A stretch of 64,000 nucleotides of DNA from Cryoendolithus antarcticus (lineage: Eukaryota > Ascomycota > Dothideomycetes > Cladosporiales > Cladosporiaceae), in the NCBI GenBank assembly GCA_002077065.1, contig NAJO01000041.1, positions 310,001 through 374,000 on the forward strand, read 5' to 3'. This document shows, piece after piece, positions 41,301-53,900 of the stretch (position 1 is the stretch's first letter; each line of letters begins with the position of its first letter). Under the pieces are notes generated by a model. The model saw only the letters and a program-made list of their open reading frames with translations. It was not told the DNA's origin and searched no databases. Made by a program: the position numbers and the translations under genes.

Positions 41301-41577
41301 TATGGGTCTGCTGACCGAGGGGACCAGTGCTAGTGAGCGCAGACGGAAGGAGGATCTCAAGAACGGCGTTCTGGAGGTGCTGGACGATATGCTTCGGGCT
41401 GGAGGCAGCACAGTAAGGTATGGCGATGTTGTCAGGACGCTTAGCGAGCAGAGCAGTGTGCCTGTTGAGGGGGCGGAGTTTGCGGAGGCTGTGAGGGCGT
41501 TGGAGCAGGAGGGGAAGGTGCAGATGCTTGGTGAGGGGGCGAGGAGGAGCATTAGGAGGGTCACGGGGGGGATGTAA
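38317..41577 (+). CDS. MCM4: MCM4 subunit of the replicative helicase
   Basis: Exons 38317-38719, 38769-40927 and 40990-41577 give 1049 residues. The first about 180 are a Ser/Pro/Gln-rich disordered tail with many SP sites, as expected for the DDK/CDK-regulated Mcm4 N-terminus. An OB/zinc region (CSVCHHSV..RCPREVC) follows. The AAA+ core has Walker A at about 680 (GDPSTSKSKMLEYIH), Walker B at about 740 (CCIDEFDKM) and the arginine finger in LLSRFDLVYLVLDR. A winged-helix domain ends the protein. Introns are 49 nt (GTGTGT..CACAG) and 62 nt (GTAAGT..CCCAG, branch cactaac). Mcm4 is part of the Mcm2-7 ring loaded at origins. Confidence 0.96.
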
Positions 41578-41933
41578 TGGTGGGATGTTTGATGAGTGTA
41601 TGCATGGGCGCGGAATTGATTGATGCGCGCATAAATATGGATTTGATGCTGTTGTAGACGCGTGGACGTGTGACATGCAGCGCTTGATGCAATTCCATGT
41701 CGTTTCGCTCCAACGTCCGCCTTTCACTGCGTCTTCGTATGGGTCTCGTCGTATTAATTCTCATAACGCCACAAACGCCTTCCCATGCATGCGTCATTCG
41801 TCTTTCGCCGGCAGCAAGTTACTGGTGTGTATATCACTTTGTTCCCGCAGTGCTGCAAGTCTGCTCGCCGCTGCTGCGCAACCAGTCACTCTCCGTCGTC
41901 CTCCCACCTCCAACATCATCCCTCGGCCTGGAC
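41578..41933. other. intergenic region, tail-to-tail MCM4 / NEDD8
   Basis: 356 bp between two convergent stop codons. No further gene, repeat or RNA was recognised; it should contain both polyadenylation sites. Confidence 0.5.
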
Positions 41934-42432
41934 TCACACCCGGCCTCCTCTCAGCGCAAGCACCAAATGCAGCGTCGCGCCTCCCTCGAGCTGGTACTCC
42001 GCTGCTGTCTTGTCGTCCGCCCTGTCATGTCCACGTCAGTACTGTATCTACACAGCCCACCCTCAGCACATCCCTGCCGCTACATCGTGCCCACAGATTT
42101 GTCTAAGCCAAGGCTGGGATATACGCACATCTGCTTCCCGCCATAGATCAATCGTTGCTGCGCCGGCGGTATACCTTCTTTCTCTTCTACGCGCTCCTTG
42201 ATCTTCGAAACCTAGTGTCGTTTGTCAATGAGTCGCACGGAATGGTATGCGGTTGCTGGGTGGTGGGAGGAAGCGGTGAGGTGAGCCATGGGGATGGAGG
42301 TGTACCTTGTAGTCGGCCTCGATGTCTAGCTCGATCTCCTTGCCGGTGAGGGTACGAACTCTGCGATCGGATGGGTCAGTGACCGTGGTGATGAGCATGG
42401 TAGGGATGTGGGAGGGTGTACTTGATCTGCAT
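41934..42432 (-). CDS. RUB1: NEDD8/Rub1 ubiquitin-like modifier precursor
   Basis: Four minus-strand exons, 42432-42422, 42360-42306, 42211-42129 and 42021-41934, give 78 residues. It starts [20 protein letters not shown] and continues [20 protein letters not shown]. The mature end is [10 protein letters not shown] with Ala at position 72, the hallmark that separates NEDD8 from ubiquitin (Arg72). K48 is conserved and a two-residue tail (Arg-Val) follows Gly76 and must be removed by a protease. NEDD8 is joined to cullins and switches on cullin-RING ubiquitin ligases. Introns are 61, 94 and 107 nt (GTACAC, GTACAC, GTGCGT donors). The exons are too short to show as long open frames. The gene is tail-to-tail with MCM4. 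Confidence 0.93.
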
Positions 42433-43030
42433 GATGTATGATCAATGGAGATGGGCAGTGGATTTGTGGAAGAAGCGATCGAGTGCTGATGCTGCGTTCT
42501 CAAACTCGCGGGGGAATATGTAATGCTGAGAGGCGCGAATAATCGAGAGATGGAGTGACAACTGTTAGGTACGCTTTGAGAGTGAGGTTCACTGCTGGCT
42601 GATATGCCAAGACTTCACTGGTCACTTTGATGACAAGACCTGTAGTCCTGTACACGAACGGTACGTGAACGGGACTGTAGACTAATGCGCACGGACACTA
42701 GAACATAAGGTACGGATTGCTTGATCGACATACGACTCGTGATGTGCGATATGCCTTTACATCTATATGAAGGGACCAAGATTTCGATCCGACTTTCCTC
42801 GAAAGTGTAAGAGCATCTGCGCGACAGTCGACCACTTCGCGGTAGTCACGACGACGCAAGGCCTGGAGGCGAGAGCGCAGCGCGAGCTGTGGCCCTACGG
42901 TCTCACCAAAATCTAGCCTCTAATGAGCATCGCAACGCTGCGATCTGCTGTCGTGGCTAGATCGATAGCTGCGCTGTCATGGCTTCAGCTTTTCGTAGGA
43001 AAAAGGGCGTTCTCGTCCTCGGGTCCGATC
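42433..43030. other. intergenic region, no gene seen
   Basis: 598 bp between the NEDD8 start and the phosphatase stop, both on the minus strand. It holds the NEDD8 promoter. Plus-strand frame 42923-43378 is antisense to the phosphatase and not supported. Confidence 0.5.
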
Positions 43031-44597
43031 CTAGCTTTGAGCTCCTCCCTTTCCAGGCTTGCCATGATGCCCTACCTCATGCTTCTTAAACAACGTAGCA
43101 GAATCCAACACACTCCCATTCTTACTCGCGACAAAGTCCTGCGTGAGATGAGTCGCGTTATGGAACGTCAATCTCGACCAACCGTACGCCTCATCCTGCG
43201 CATACCGGGAGTAGTACGCGAATGGGCGGTCCAGAGTATCAAGCCCGTCATAATGCCCCGCGGCTCCGTTGGTGATGTACCAAGGAAACGTGGGGTTATT
43301 GAGCTCGTTTGGATCGACGGTGCCGTTGTAGATGGGCGCGTTTCGTTGATAGGCGTGTACGTGTCCGCTGAGAACTAGATCGACACCATACTTCAAGAGG
43401 ATGGGTTCGAAGGCGTCTTGACAGTCTAGACACTGATCCGAGCCGCTTAGGGAGATATACCAGGGTCGGTGACCTGCTACGATGACCCACGGCGTCTTGG
43501 CGCGATCGACGGATGCTAGGTCTGCTGCGAGCCAGTTCGTCTGCTGGTCCTTCAGCGTTGCAAAAGGACCGGAGTCCTCGTTTTCGCTACCTCCCGGCTC
43601 GTCTGGCGCGATGATCCCGTGACCAAGGTCTGTCTCAGTGTCGATCTGCACGTAGTGTACCATGCCATGATCGTAGCTGTACCAGAAATTTTCCAATCCG
43701 CCGGATTGGCGAGAAGGCATCCTGAAGTGGTTGCGATAGCCTGTGAAGTTGGTTTGGCCAGGCATACAGATACTGACTGTGTAGCTGATGTTATGGGCCT
43801 TGTCTTTGGTCCCACCATTATCGCAGTTCGCTTCGTGGTTCCCGGGTCCGACCATGTAGGGCTTATTGCTCGTGATGGGTGCCATCTCGTCGTAGAAGTC
43901 ATTCAGGATACGCTCGTACACTTTGGCACCGTCTCCAAGTGTGGTGTTCGGGAGAAAGCCCTGGATCTCCTCCTTGAGCCAGTAATCCGCGTACGCGATA
44001 TCGCCAGCGTGCATGAGGAAATCATAGGTGGGCTGGAATTGCTGCAGGCTCTGTATCGTGTTGATCTCTCCTGGGGCCAATGGACTGGCAGCTCCTTTAC
44101 CGACGAACGTTGTGAGACCATCACGACCCATGGTGCCCAGATCGACAACCACCGCCGCGACATATGGGGTGTGATCGCCAGCCTTGCGAGCAGTCGTGAA
44201 GTTGTACGGCGTCGTCGCATTACTACCGGGTATGTTGTAGTAGTACAGAGTATTCGGGCGAAGATTCGAGAGCTCCACATGGTTGTTGTATGTTGTAGAG
44301 GTTTGGTAGGTCACCGAGACATCGCTCTTGGCCGTCTCGCAGAGGTTGTGGACTTCTCTGTCTGGACGTCAGCACTGGCACTCTAAATCACAGACGACAG
44401 TTAGGCGCTACTCACGACCCGTAGTGAACAGTCGGATGCTGTACGTGCTCGTAAGTGTTCCAGCTGACAGTCATACCATGGCTGCCAGCGTACGCCAGAC
44501 GGACTTGCATCGGTACGCTTCCATTGGCAGCAGCGGCCACACTGCGTACTCCGAGGAGTACCAGCGTCGCCAATGACTGGAGTCCTATGAACACCAT
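43031..44597 (-). CDS. secreted purple acid phosphatase
   Basis: Exons 44597-44416 and 44357-43031 on the minus strand (58-nt GTGAGT..AGACAG intron) give 502 residues. The N-terminus is a signal peptide (about 1-23, MVFIGLQSLATLVLLGVRSV). A fibronectin-III-like domain comes first (VRLAYAGSHGMTVSWNTYE), then the metallophosphatase core with its five blocks: VVVDLGTMG, MHAGDIAYADYW, GPGNHEAN, VIVAGHRPWY and LSGHVHAYQR. These hold the Fe/metal ligands. Many N-glycosylation sequons fit a secreted enzyme that frees phosphate from organic esters. The first block has VDLG where GDLG is usual, but the metal-binding aspartate is kept. The acceptor was chosen at the AG that keeps the frame, seven bases upstream of CACAACCTC. 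An alternative start is not needed. Confidence 0.92.
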
Positions 44598-45501
44598 GAT
44601 GAGAGAAATACGGATAGGTGAAGAGACACTGCGCAACCAGAGGATCAAGGAGACGATTTTGACCTACTAATCCAAGTCGCATGAGGATACCGATTGATAT
44701 ACTGTACACCTCTGAGTGCCGTCATTACCTTACTTTTGCGCGGATGCAGGTACAGTAGTCACAGTCGGCCGCAAAACACTTCTTCAGATCGATGCCCACG
44801 TGCTCGAGGCATGACAGTGTATGGACGTGACAGTACGAGACTTACGAAGCCATTGAAGCTTCGCTGACATCCTCTTGGCGCTCCATTGGTTGCGCTTCAT
44901 GCTAATGCAGGGGTCGTGGCGATCGCGTGGCTCTACTGTGCCCGTACTTCCGGTCGGCCCTGCTGGTGCACTTGAACTGATGAATGCTGCCACCGGCGTG
45001 CATGGCATAGTGCTAAGTTCTATTACGGCCGAATGCGCACAGACGTCCGCGCAAGATTTGATGGAAGACATTGGCAAGTGAGGGTATGGCATGCCCGGAA
45101 GGAGAGCTGGTGATAGGATAGCAACAAGACACGCGCGATTTGCTTCGCATGCCTTGGCAGAAAAGCTTAGGACAGATGCTGCGGACTGTATGGTAGTGTG
45201 GACAGTACCGTATTGACTTTGTTACACTTTGGAGCGTGATAGCGTCACCAGACCGGCTCTCTGTACACAGGAGTAATTCCAACTCGATCAGACACTCGTG
45301 CCCGCCAGCTTCTTGCTTAACATCCTCGAGGGTCGAGCCACGCTGCCTCTGTAGCGGGCACCAGCCGGCGCATGGTCGGCCACCCGAGACTTGACACAGT
45401 ACGACAGCTCGGCCACTACCACTCTGAAAGTGCCCCAGTACCGGCGTGATGCCGTGGAAGAACGCAGCTTTCATCAGAGCCACAACCTGACGGCCAGCTC
45501 A
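44598..45501. other. intergenic region, no gene supported
   Basis: 904 bp between two minus-strand genes: phosphatase promoter on one side and RPA1 3' end on the other. Opposing frames (44875-45081 plus, 44784-45092 minus) cover the same DNA and neither has a recognisable domain or codon pattern. Confidence 0.45.
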
Positions 45502-47433
45502 TCACCTCACGAACAAGCTGTCCGAGTCCGCATTATACGTCTTGATGATCTCAGCCAGCTTCCTGGCCTCCATGCCATAGTTGAGCACATTAGCAGTCTG
45601 GACCTGGTAGCGCACTCTGTCATTCAATCAGCATGTAGTTCCGCAATCGCATCACTAGCCAACTCACCTCTGCTGATCCTGGAAAGTATCCATCTTCGCC
45701 TTACACCTAAACACCAACTGCTTGCAATTGGCATCCGCAAAGATCTGCTCCTGCCTCCTCTCATCCCCTTCATCCCTCAAAGCCATGATATCGTTAGCAG
45801 GCACGCCCATGATGATCCGCCCTGTTTCATCGAAGCAGCTCAACCACAATTGCCCCGTGTGATCGCCAACATTGACAGACATGACATAGCGATACTCCGG
45901 CTTATCCCACTCACGATCGCACTTCTCGCAGCGCCATTTGCCGGGATCGATCTCAACGACTTTCTTATTGCAGGTCTGGGGTTCCGTGGTGCGGCAAGCA
46001 GGGTAGGCGATGCTGTCTTTCTTGACGTAGAGAATCGTGCCTTTGATGCTGAACCAGTCTGTGCTCTCGCCCATGCCGAGATTCTCTTCTGAGACCTGGG
46101 CGACGGTCTTGTACTCATCTCTGCGACCGCCGGACGTTGCGCCCACGGCGCCCATAGTGTTTGCGTGAGACTGAAATTGCTCGTTCCGGCCGGCGCCGTC
46201 GTACCAGCCCTTCAGCTTGAAGGCTTCGTCGATGTCGGGGTCGAGGGTCATGCTGCCAGAGGAGAGCAAGGAGAGTGACCGCCCGCCGAAATCTGAGACC
46301 TTTACACCCTTGAAGGCGATGACGCTCTCTGGAGATGCTTCGAACGATTGTGCACTGCCGCCCCAGATCGTGAGGCGAACATTGAAGCCCGTGTTGTCGA
46401 CTAGTGTGAGCTCTCGCTTGCTGTATGGTTTGCTTGTTGTTTTCGAGACTATCTCTGACACTTCGCCGATCTCCGACAAGATCCCGATGCAGTCGATTGT
46501 TGTATCCTTCTCGACTGTCTGCAGATCTGCAAGTGTTGTGAAGTTATAGCGGACTTGAGGTACGCCCTCATTATCTTCTGCCTTCTCGATCTGCGTGTCC
46601 TTCTCGAATGTGAGCTCGTAGTCGTTGTTGACGTTCGAGAACTGCTTCTTCGCCAGCTGGACTCGACATGGACTCGAGATGTAGTATACGCTGCCCTCCT
46701 GTAGCATCTCGTACCACTGATCGACCGCATCGTTGAAACCGGTAGCTCGAATCTCCCCCGACTCATCGAGGAAGTTCACGCTGAACAGCTTCCCCTCACC
46801 ATTCTTGTTATGCCATGTCTTGATGTCCCCTTTATGCGACACTCTTGCCTTGATCGTCCACTTGTGCGCATACGGACTCAGCGCCTCGATAGGATGTATG
46901 TTCCCACGACTCCCACCGTTCGCATTCGCCCGACTCGGCAACGCCGCACTCCTCTGCTGTGGCTGTGCCTGTTGCTGCTGCGCGGGCTTCTGCCCATAGA
47001 AATTCCCGGCTCCAATACTCTCCGGCTGTGGCTTCACATCCTCTCCTCCACCTGCGCCTTGTCCACCCTTCCCATCCTCAAGCGCCACCGGCTGCCCCAG
47101 CTTCTCCGGCTCCCCATACTCCTCTAGCACCTCCATATCCAGTATCACCAAGATAAGTCTCTCCTTCACGACATTCGCCTGGAAGCTCTTCAACCGACAA
47201 ATACTCCCCTTCTTCAGCTTTCCCTCAGTAATGATCCAGTTCGCCTGCTGCGTCATCATGGATTGGATGAAGTTCGCCGTGTCGTTCCAGACTACGCGAT
47301 ACCGTTCGCGACCGTCGGCGCCAGCGGCCATGGGTTTGATTTGGACGCATTGCACTACAGGCTCGCCTGCTTCGCCGCCTTGGGCGATGTTAGCGAGGGC
47401 GCCTTTACTGATGATTGCGAATGGGTCGGCCAT
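45502..47433 (-). CDS. RFA1: replication protein A large subunit (RPA1/Rfa1)
   Basis: Exons 47433-45668 and 45616-45502 on the minus strand (51-nt GTGAGT..GACAG intron) give 626 residues, normal for RPA70. Domains in order: DBD-F (about 1-115, starting FAIISKGALANIAQ), a Gln/Gly-rich linker, DBD-A (IEALSPYAHKWTIKARVSHK), DBD-B (DTTIDCIGILSEIGEVSEI), and DBD-C with its C4 zinc ribbon (YPACRTTEPQTCNKK and WRCEKCDREW). The trimer binds single-stranded DNA in replication, repair and recombination. I chose the ATG at 47433 because the DBD-F fold starts there. The frame is open to 47655 with another ATG at 47589, which would add 52 unlikely residues. The short second exon completes the C-terminal helix used for trimer assembly. 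Confidence 0.94.
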
Positions 47434-47910
47434 GGCGTTGAGGATGTCTTCGAGATCGCTGTCGGGGGTGAGAGTGCCGTGCGAGGAGAACGAATCGGCG
47501 GTGGTGACTTGATGTTCGTTGGATGTTTGATGAAGTGGGGCAAAACGCGTCTCGAACGCGTCTTGAACTCTTAGATTGAGCTTAGTCATCGTGGTTCGCT
47601 CCTTCCACTTCACCCTCGAAAGAAGCAGGGAAACACGAACTATATGACTGAGCATCGGTGAAGAAGAACACGCAAGTAAAATGAAGCCTTGAAAGCATGA
47701 GGTGCTACTCAGATGTTATACATGTTGTACAGCTCCTTCGGCGACTCATGGCATCATGAGGCAGCAGCGCGTTCGCCACCCAATCAACCTAAAATGCACA
47801 CTCTATCTAGTAACTTTCACACCTCAACAGGGTATCACAGTATGCATCCTCCCGCCCGCCACCAGGCAGCCAGTCCACAGAGATCCACGTAACGCCACAA
47901 CACAATGCGA
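47434..47910. other. intergenic region: UTP20 3' end and RPA1 promoter
   Basis: The RPA1 frame stays open upstream of its chosen start to 47655. The rest lacks coding character. Confidence 0.5.
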
Positions 47911-50900
47911 TCACCACCCCCTTCTCTTGCCCCTCGCCTCAGCGCCCTTCTCGCGAATCTTTGCCTTCTTCCCCTCGCTTTTCCGTCTCCTCTCCCTAGC
48001 AGCCCTCTCAGGCTCACTGACAGCCTCGATCCTGCGCTTCCGCCTTCTTTCATCCCTCCGCTCGTTCGCGAACTTCCTCGCCTTGGCCATCTCCTTGACG
48101 TATACCTCTGAGCCGAGCTTCTTCTGCAGCATGTCCAACGTTTCGCGCGCTTGGGTCGTGAATGCTGCGTGGGTGTCGCCTGGGGGCTGGGGAATAGAAG
48201 CGTCGGTGAGGTTGTAGAGTGGATGGATGATAGTGCCTATGTTGAGGAAGGGCGGGGATAGGGTTGAGAGGAGTGCGGTCTGGCATTGCAGCGCTGCCAT
48301 GCGTGTCACGACTGGAGCATTCTCACGGCGAATGATCGAGGAGAGACGCGAGAGCAGGTAGCCAATTGCCGTATCGTCCTTCTCTTCAAGCGCATCGTCT
48401 GCGTCACCGCCATTGTTTTCGTCGAGAGACCGATCTTTCCAGGGCATGTTATTGGCGGCGAACAGTCGTCCCAGAAAGGCCACATTGCGGACTGCCTGTG
48501 CGATGAGCTCGGTACTGCCAATCGCACTGTCGCGTAAGATACGGAAGTTGAGCGCGCAAGCCGTCCGTAGCTCCTCTTGACCAAGCTCATAGCCACCTGA
48601 TGCCCGTAACGGCATAGTCGACAAGCCGCCTTGGGTCTTCGAGGTCGTGCTTGCGGCGTCGTTGAACACTGTCGACTGTAGCTGAACAGCCATTAGCTGG
48701 ACGTCGACATTGTTGGTGTTCAAGTGCTGTTGCACGCTCGCCCACAAGTCAGCGCGCTTCGCTGCGAGTGCCTTTGCGGGCGATTGATCGGACAGGATGC
48801 TAAGTAGCTGCAGACCTGCGAGCAGGAGCTGCACCTTGGCTGTACTATCGTTCTCGATCTCGTCCGCAGCGATGATCGCCACAGTGTCTAGCAGGGAATC
48901 CGTCTGCTTCGCTGTCGCCTTCCCAGATTTGGCCAAGATCGTCCAGCATAGTGTCGCCGCCCTTCGTAGACTCAGCTTCTTGTCAGCACCTGTCCACTTC
49001 CGCAACATGCCGACCAGCAATTCCATCTTCTCCTCATCAGCCTTGTCGAAGATCTTCCCGATCAACACACCAGCCATGTCCCGACAAGCTGCATCAACAT
49101 CGCCACTGACCCTCGTCACCAGGCCGACAAACAATGTGACTAGTAGCGGCTGCAACGCCTCATCACCCAGCTTCGCAAGGAGCCCATGCAGTACTTCCAT
49201 CACACTCCGTCGCCCGGCAACATGCTGATAATCCAGGTTCTTGACCAAGAACCCCGTCTGCTTGGTCCAGCGATCCTTACCCTGGGGGTAATCGATCACG
49301 AACTGCAAGTACGCGCTCCTCGCACTCTGCCGTACGGACTCATCAGGATTCGTGATCATCATCTTAGCAACCTCGTCCATGACTTCGTACACCTCCGTGA
49401 TTACGATCTGCCGACCGAGCACCGCGCGCAAGAAGCGGAAGAGGATGCCCTGCCGATCTGGCTCATCGAGATCTTGTTTGAGGGTTTGTAGGAGATAGGC
49501 GATGTCTTTCTCCTTTACTTGCACAGAGCGGCGTTCGCGGAGGATGGCTGTGATAAGGTCGAGTGCTGCTTTGGCGGCGTCAGTCGTGCTGCTGGTCTGA
49601 GACTTCATCACCGCTACGGCCTGCTTGAGGTAGACGGCGCAATTGTCTTCGATGTCTTTCAGTGGCACGCGGATGATTGTCGTGAGCAGCTTGACGGCCG
49701 CGATCTGGACCTCTTCTTGACCTTCTATGAGAGCGTCACCGCAGATTGGGAGATAGCCTGCCATGTTTGCGGGTGTCTGGAGGACTTCGTGACGTCTTAC
49801 GACCTTGCGAACGAGATTCAGGGCGAAGCTCGATAGCTTGAAGAGGTAAGATGTTGTAGCACCCTTACGATTAGCCTTCTTCTCCGATGCAACGAGGTAC
49901 TGTCGCACATTGTAGCTTTGCTCTGCCAGTCGCACATGTGGAGCAGCTTCATGAGCCTGCACCTGGCGTACGACCTCGTGGCAGAATGCGAGCATGTCCC
50001 GCGAGTCCGCTGCTGGGTTTTGGTCGATGCCCTTCCTGATCCTGATCAGTAGATCATCGATCTTCTTGACCGACTTCATGTCAAGTCGCTCTTGCAGCAT
50101 GGCTCGGATGGGTAAGATTAGCTGTCCCATCTTGGAGATGGAAGTGCTACGAGCCACGATCTCAAGTGTGTCGTAGCTCTTGCTGCTTTTGATCTCCTTC
50201 ATGCCGCTCTTGTACTCCTCTGCATCCTTCTCCTGGCCAGTGACGCCAAAGATGTCGTCCATGACCACAGACATGAGCTCGGTGAGAGTAGTATCGAGAT
50301 CGCCAGGCTTCAGCATCTCCGCGTTGGTAACCAAGATGTGATGCACTGTATATGACAGGACGTGCAACTGATAGCCACGCTGCAGGGCGCTGCGCATCTC
50401 ATTGATGATGAAGCGTAGGTACGTGGGCCCGACGAGTGACAGGACGGTCGAGAAAGTGCGTCTCGTCTGATCACGAGCTTCAAGGTCTTTGCTCTTGAGG
50501 ATGTGTGAGATGTCCGTCAGAGTTGGCGCAAGGCCAGCCACAAAGTCAGCCTCGGGGAGTAGACGAAGCAGCTTGACGATTGACACCGCTACCCCGACAC
50601 GGCGGTCAACTGTTGAATCGTCTTTGTGATGCAGATAAGCAGACAGCGGCGGTAGGAACTCCGTCAAGATAGCCTTCTGTCTACCAGTACGGGACGCCTC
50701 GGGCTCATCGGCATTGACTGATACGATGGGGAGATCCTCCATTCGGCTGACTAGCCCATCGACAAGTGCGCCGATCAGTCGCAGCACGACCTTTTCCCGC
50801 TCTGGGTTCTTCTTGAGCTGCCCTAGGTAGCGCTTAATCACAGAGCGGTAGTCAGACCACTTCAGACTCTTCGCAAGGGGTCTGATAGTGGTCACAGTCT

Positions 50901-53900
50901 GGTCAGACAGTGTGCGGCCCGCATCGCCTTCTGCTTGGTCGAAGATGAATTGCTCAAGCAAGGGGAGGAAGATGCGGTTGACATTCTGGGACCGCAGCTT
51001 TGGCTCTTCGGCGAGTCGTCTCAACGCACGGAGTCGACGGTGCTGCTGTATGTGCAGGACATTCGTGAAGAACGACGCTTCCTCGTCCCCCTCCACTGTA
51101 AGACCAGTCATGTCGTCTACCTCACTCCACTCTGGATTATTCTGGACCAAAATGCCCAGCAGGCGTAGGTACTCCGCTCGTACAAGCTCCGACGGCTCCT
51201 TCATGCCGCGCTGAATGGCTGGGAAGAGGTCGCTCTCTATCAACTTCGTACGCCCGGACTTAGCACACGCGATGATGAAGAGCTCCAGCGCTCGCGCTGC
51301 GCTCGCTCGATTGACAGTGTCATCTTCATCTCGGATGAAGAGGAGAAAGTTGTGCATCAGCGGCAGCCACTGATCAAGCGAGTAATTTTCCGCGTTCTCG
51401 TAGATCTTGTCAAACGCCCGTTCCTTGCGTGCGTGATCGGGCTGTCCCAGTCGACCACTCTCAAGCGCATTGATCTCTCGGCAAAGCCCTGCAGTCTCAA
51501 GCAAAGCAGCGTCGTGCTGGCATAGCTTCACCAAGACGTCAGCGAACATGGTACGGCTTTCGATATCACGAAGTCTGGAGAACAGTCCGCAGATTGCTTC
51601 GTAAACTCCGGTGGGTACAGCAGCTTTGTCAAGGATGTCAAGAAGTGGCATCATGGTCTTGACGAGACCAGCTTTGACCTTTGGGTGTACGAAGTGACCC
51701 GGCTGTCGAAGTAAGTGGGCGCAAAGCTCGATGATCTGACCAGCCTGAGCTGGTTCTGTGATACGTTCTGCCAGCTGTACAGTACTGTTGACGCAAGCCG
51801 CAAGCAGATCACCCGCAGGCTGCTGGCTGAGTATCACAGAAACGCTCGTGACGAAGCCGGAGACGTACGGCTGGAGCGACTGTTGGAGGTCTGGTAGTCC
51901 GAGGAGCTTATCGAGGACTTCGCGCAAGATGAAGACTTTCACCTCTGTCTGTGCACTGCCATGCGCCAGCAGATCTGAGACGCGAGTCAATAGCTCTGCG
52001 TTGTGCTCGTAGAGGTGCCCAGCGTGTACAGTTGACCCTGCCCAAGCGGCAAAGAGTCGCAGTGTCGCTGCGATGCTCTGGGTGTTCTCTGCTGCGAAGT
52101 TGTCGAGGCGAGGCGTCACCAGCTCAGACACTACGATCCGACCTTGCTCAGAAAGTGGCAGTTCGTGCATGTCGGCGAACAGCTTCACAAGACATTGCAT
52201 GCCAACCTGTCTAACAGACTTCAGCAATGACGAGTCTTGTGCAGCATGTTCGGTATCGTGTTCCAGTGCTTTGCTTGCGGGAACAGCGCAGGCTAGTGTG
52301 GCGTCCGCGATTTGTACAGCGAATGGCCGCATGCCTCCGCCCAACGTCTCGAGCATATCGTTCATCATGTTCAAGGCCCCGACTTGCTGTCTCATCGATG
52401 CTCCAGTGGTGCCACAGGTATCGCTTTCAGTGCTCTCCGCGCTGTCGCTGACTCCGCTCAAGGCGATACCGATGAAGGCCGCAAGCACACTGTCATCAAA
52501 GCGAGCGAGCGCAACGAAGATGGCCTTGCGTCGCGCTTGTTGTACATCCTTCGAGCCTCCAACTGCGCGACCGTAAAGCAATCGCAGGAGCACAGGCATG
52601 ATACTGTCGATGTCATCAGCATGAATGCCATCCTCGTCGCCACCTTGAAGGAAGACTGATATCTCGTCGCGGAATCGTGCATCATCGAGCAAATTGTGTA
52701 GATGCTCTGCGTACTTTGATAGTGTCGCATTCTTCCATGTCAGTAATGCTTGAAGAGCTGATTTCTGAATCTCCACATCGCCGTTAGCGCAAAGATTGAG
52801 CAATGCATCATACACCTCCGGTGACCGGAACAGGACCGAAGGGTTGTTGAATTTGGCGAAGACGCCTAGCATCGCTTTCTGATCCTTTCGAGACCATCGA
52901 TCTGCCGTTACTGCTTGCATTTCGCTGTCACTCGAGCGACTCACCCATCTGAGGAGCACGGGTACGAGCAGTCGAGACCTCTTCTCTGCAATTTGGGGGA
53001 TCTTGTCGAGTACTCTCAAAGCCTGTCCACGCGACGATTGGGTGATCGATGTCACAGTTCGCAGTTCTGCTTCAAGTGATTGTTCAGGGGACGGATAACC
53101 ATGATGCGGCTCTTCGAACACCTGATGAGCAATCGCCGAGATCTTTGATAAGTTGGAGCACTCGAAGTCGGACACGACATTGAAGCCCTCGCTATCCACT
53201 GTAAGGATCTGAGTCGCTTGAGCGTCTGCGCTATGTTGGGTTGCGTCACTGTCGAGCCACCTTTGTGCTAGTGACACGATTGTCTCCTCTCCGATAAGGT
53301 ACTTCGAGATGCTAGACAGTGCCTCCAGAGCATCGGTCCAAGCCTGCGACAGCTTGAGATGCAGAAGTCCAAAGCAGTAAGTCGGAACGGCCTTGCGCAT
53401 GAGATCATCCATATCTGAGCCCTGGTAAGCGGTAGCTAAGCGGCGGATGTTCATCGAGAGCCCTCTGCTGGTATCCATGCTCAACGGCGTAGACTCTATG
53501 AGTGTCGCGATGTTGAGAGCTTCTGGTCTCGTTTGCTTTCGTCGTCTGTATACTGACTCGAGTGCATCGAGTGCAGCACTTCTCAACCTAGATGAAGGCA
53601 GCGCCAGTGCGTTCACGAGTGATGTACATAGGGTGTCAACATGATCACCCGTCATGTCGAGCGCGACAGATGACTTCAAGAGCTCTGCTAGGCTCGTCAG
53701 GTAGGCACCGGACGCAACACCCTCGCCGCTGGCTTGACAGAGCGGTAGCCAGAACTCGCTGATATCTACGCCGATGACCGCAGCAGACTGCAGCACTGGA
53801 CCAAGTGCAAAGCGTGCGAGTGAAGTCCCGCTATGATTTGCAGTATGTGCCTTCAGAGCACGTTCCACAAGCTGCTGGAGCAGGCTGCTCATTCCCGATA

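Noticed and set aside
43619..44386. 255-codon plus-strand frame
   Set aside because: Antisense of the purple acid phosphatase core.
45391..46092. 233-codon plus-strand frame
   Set aside because: Antisense of the RPA1 zinc ribbon and C-terminal exon.
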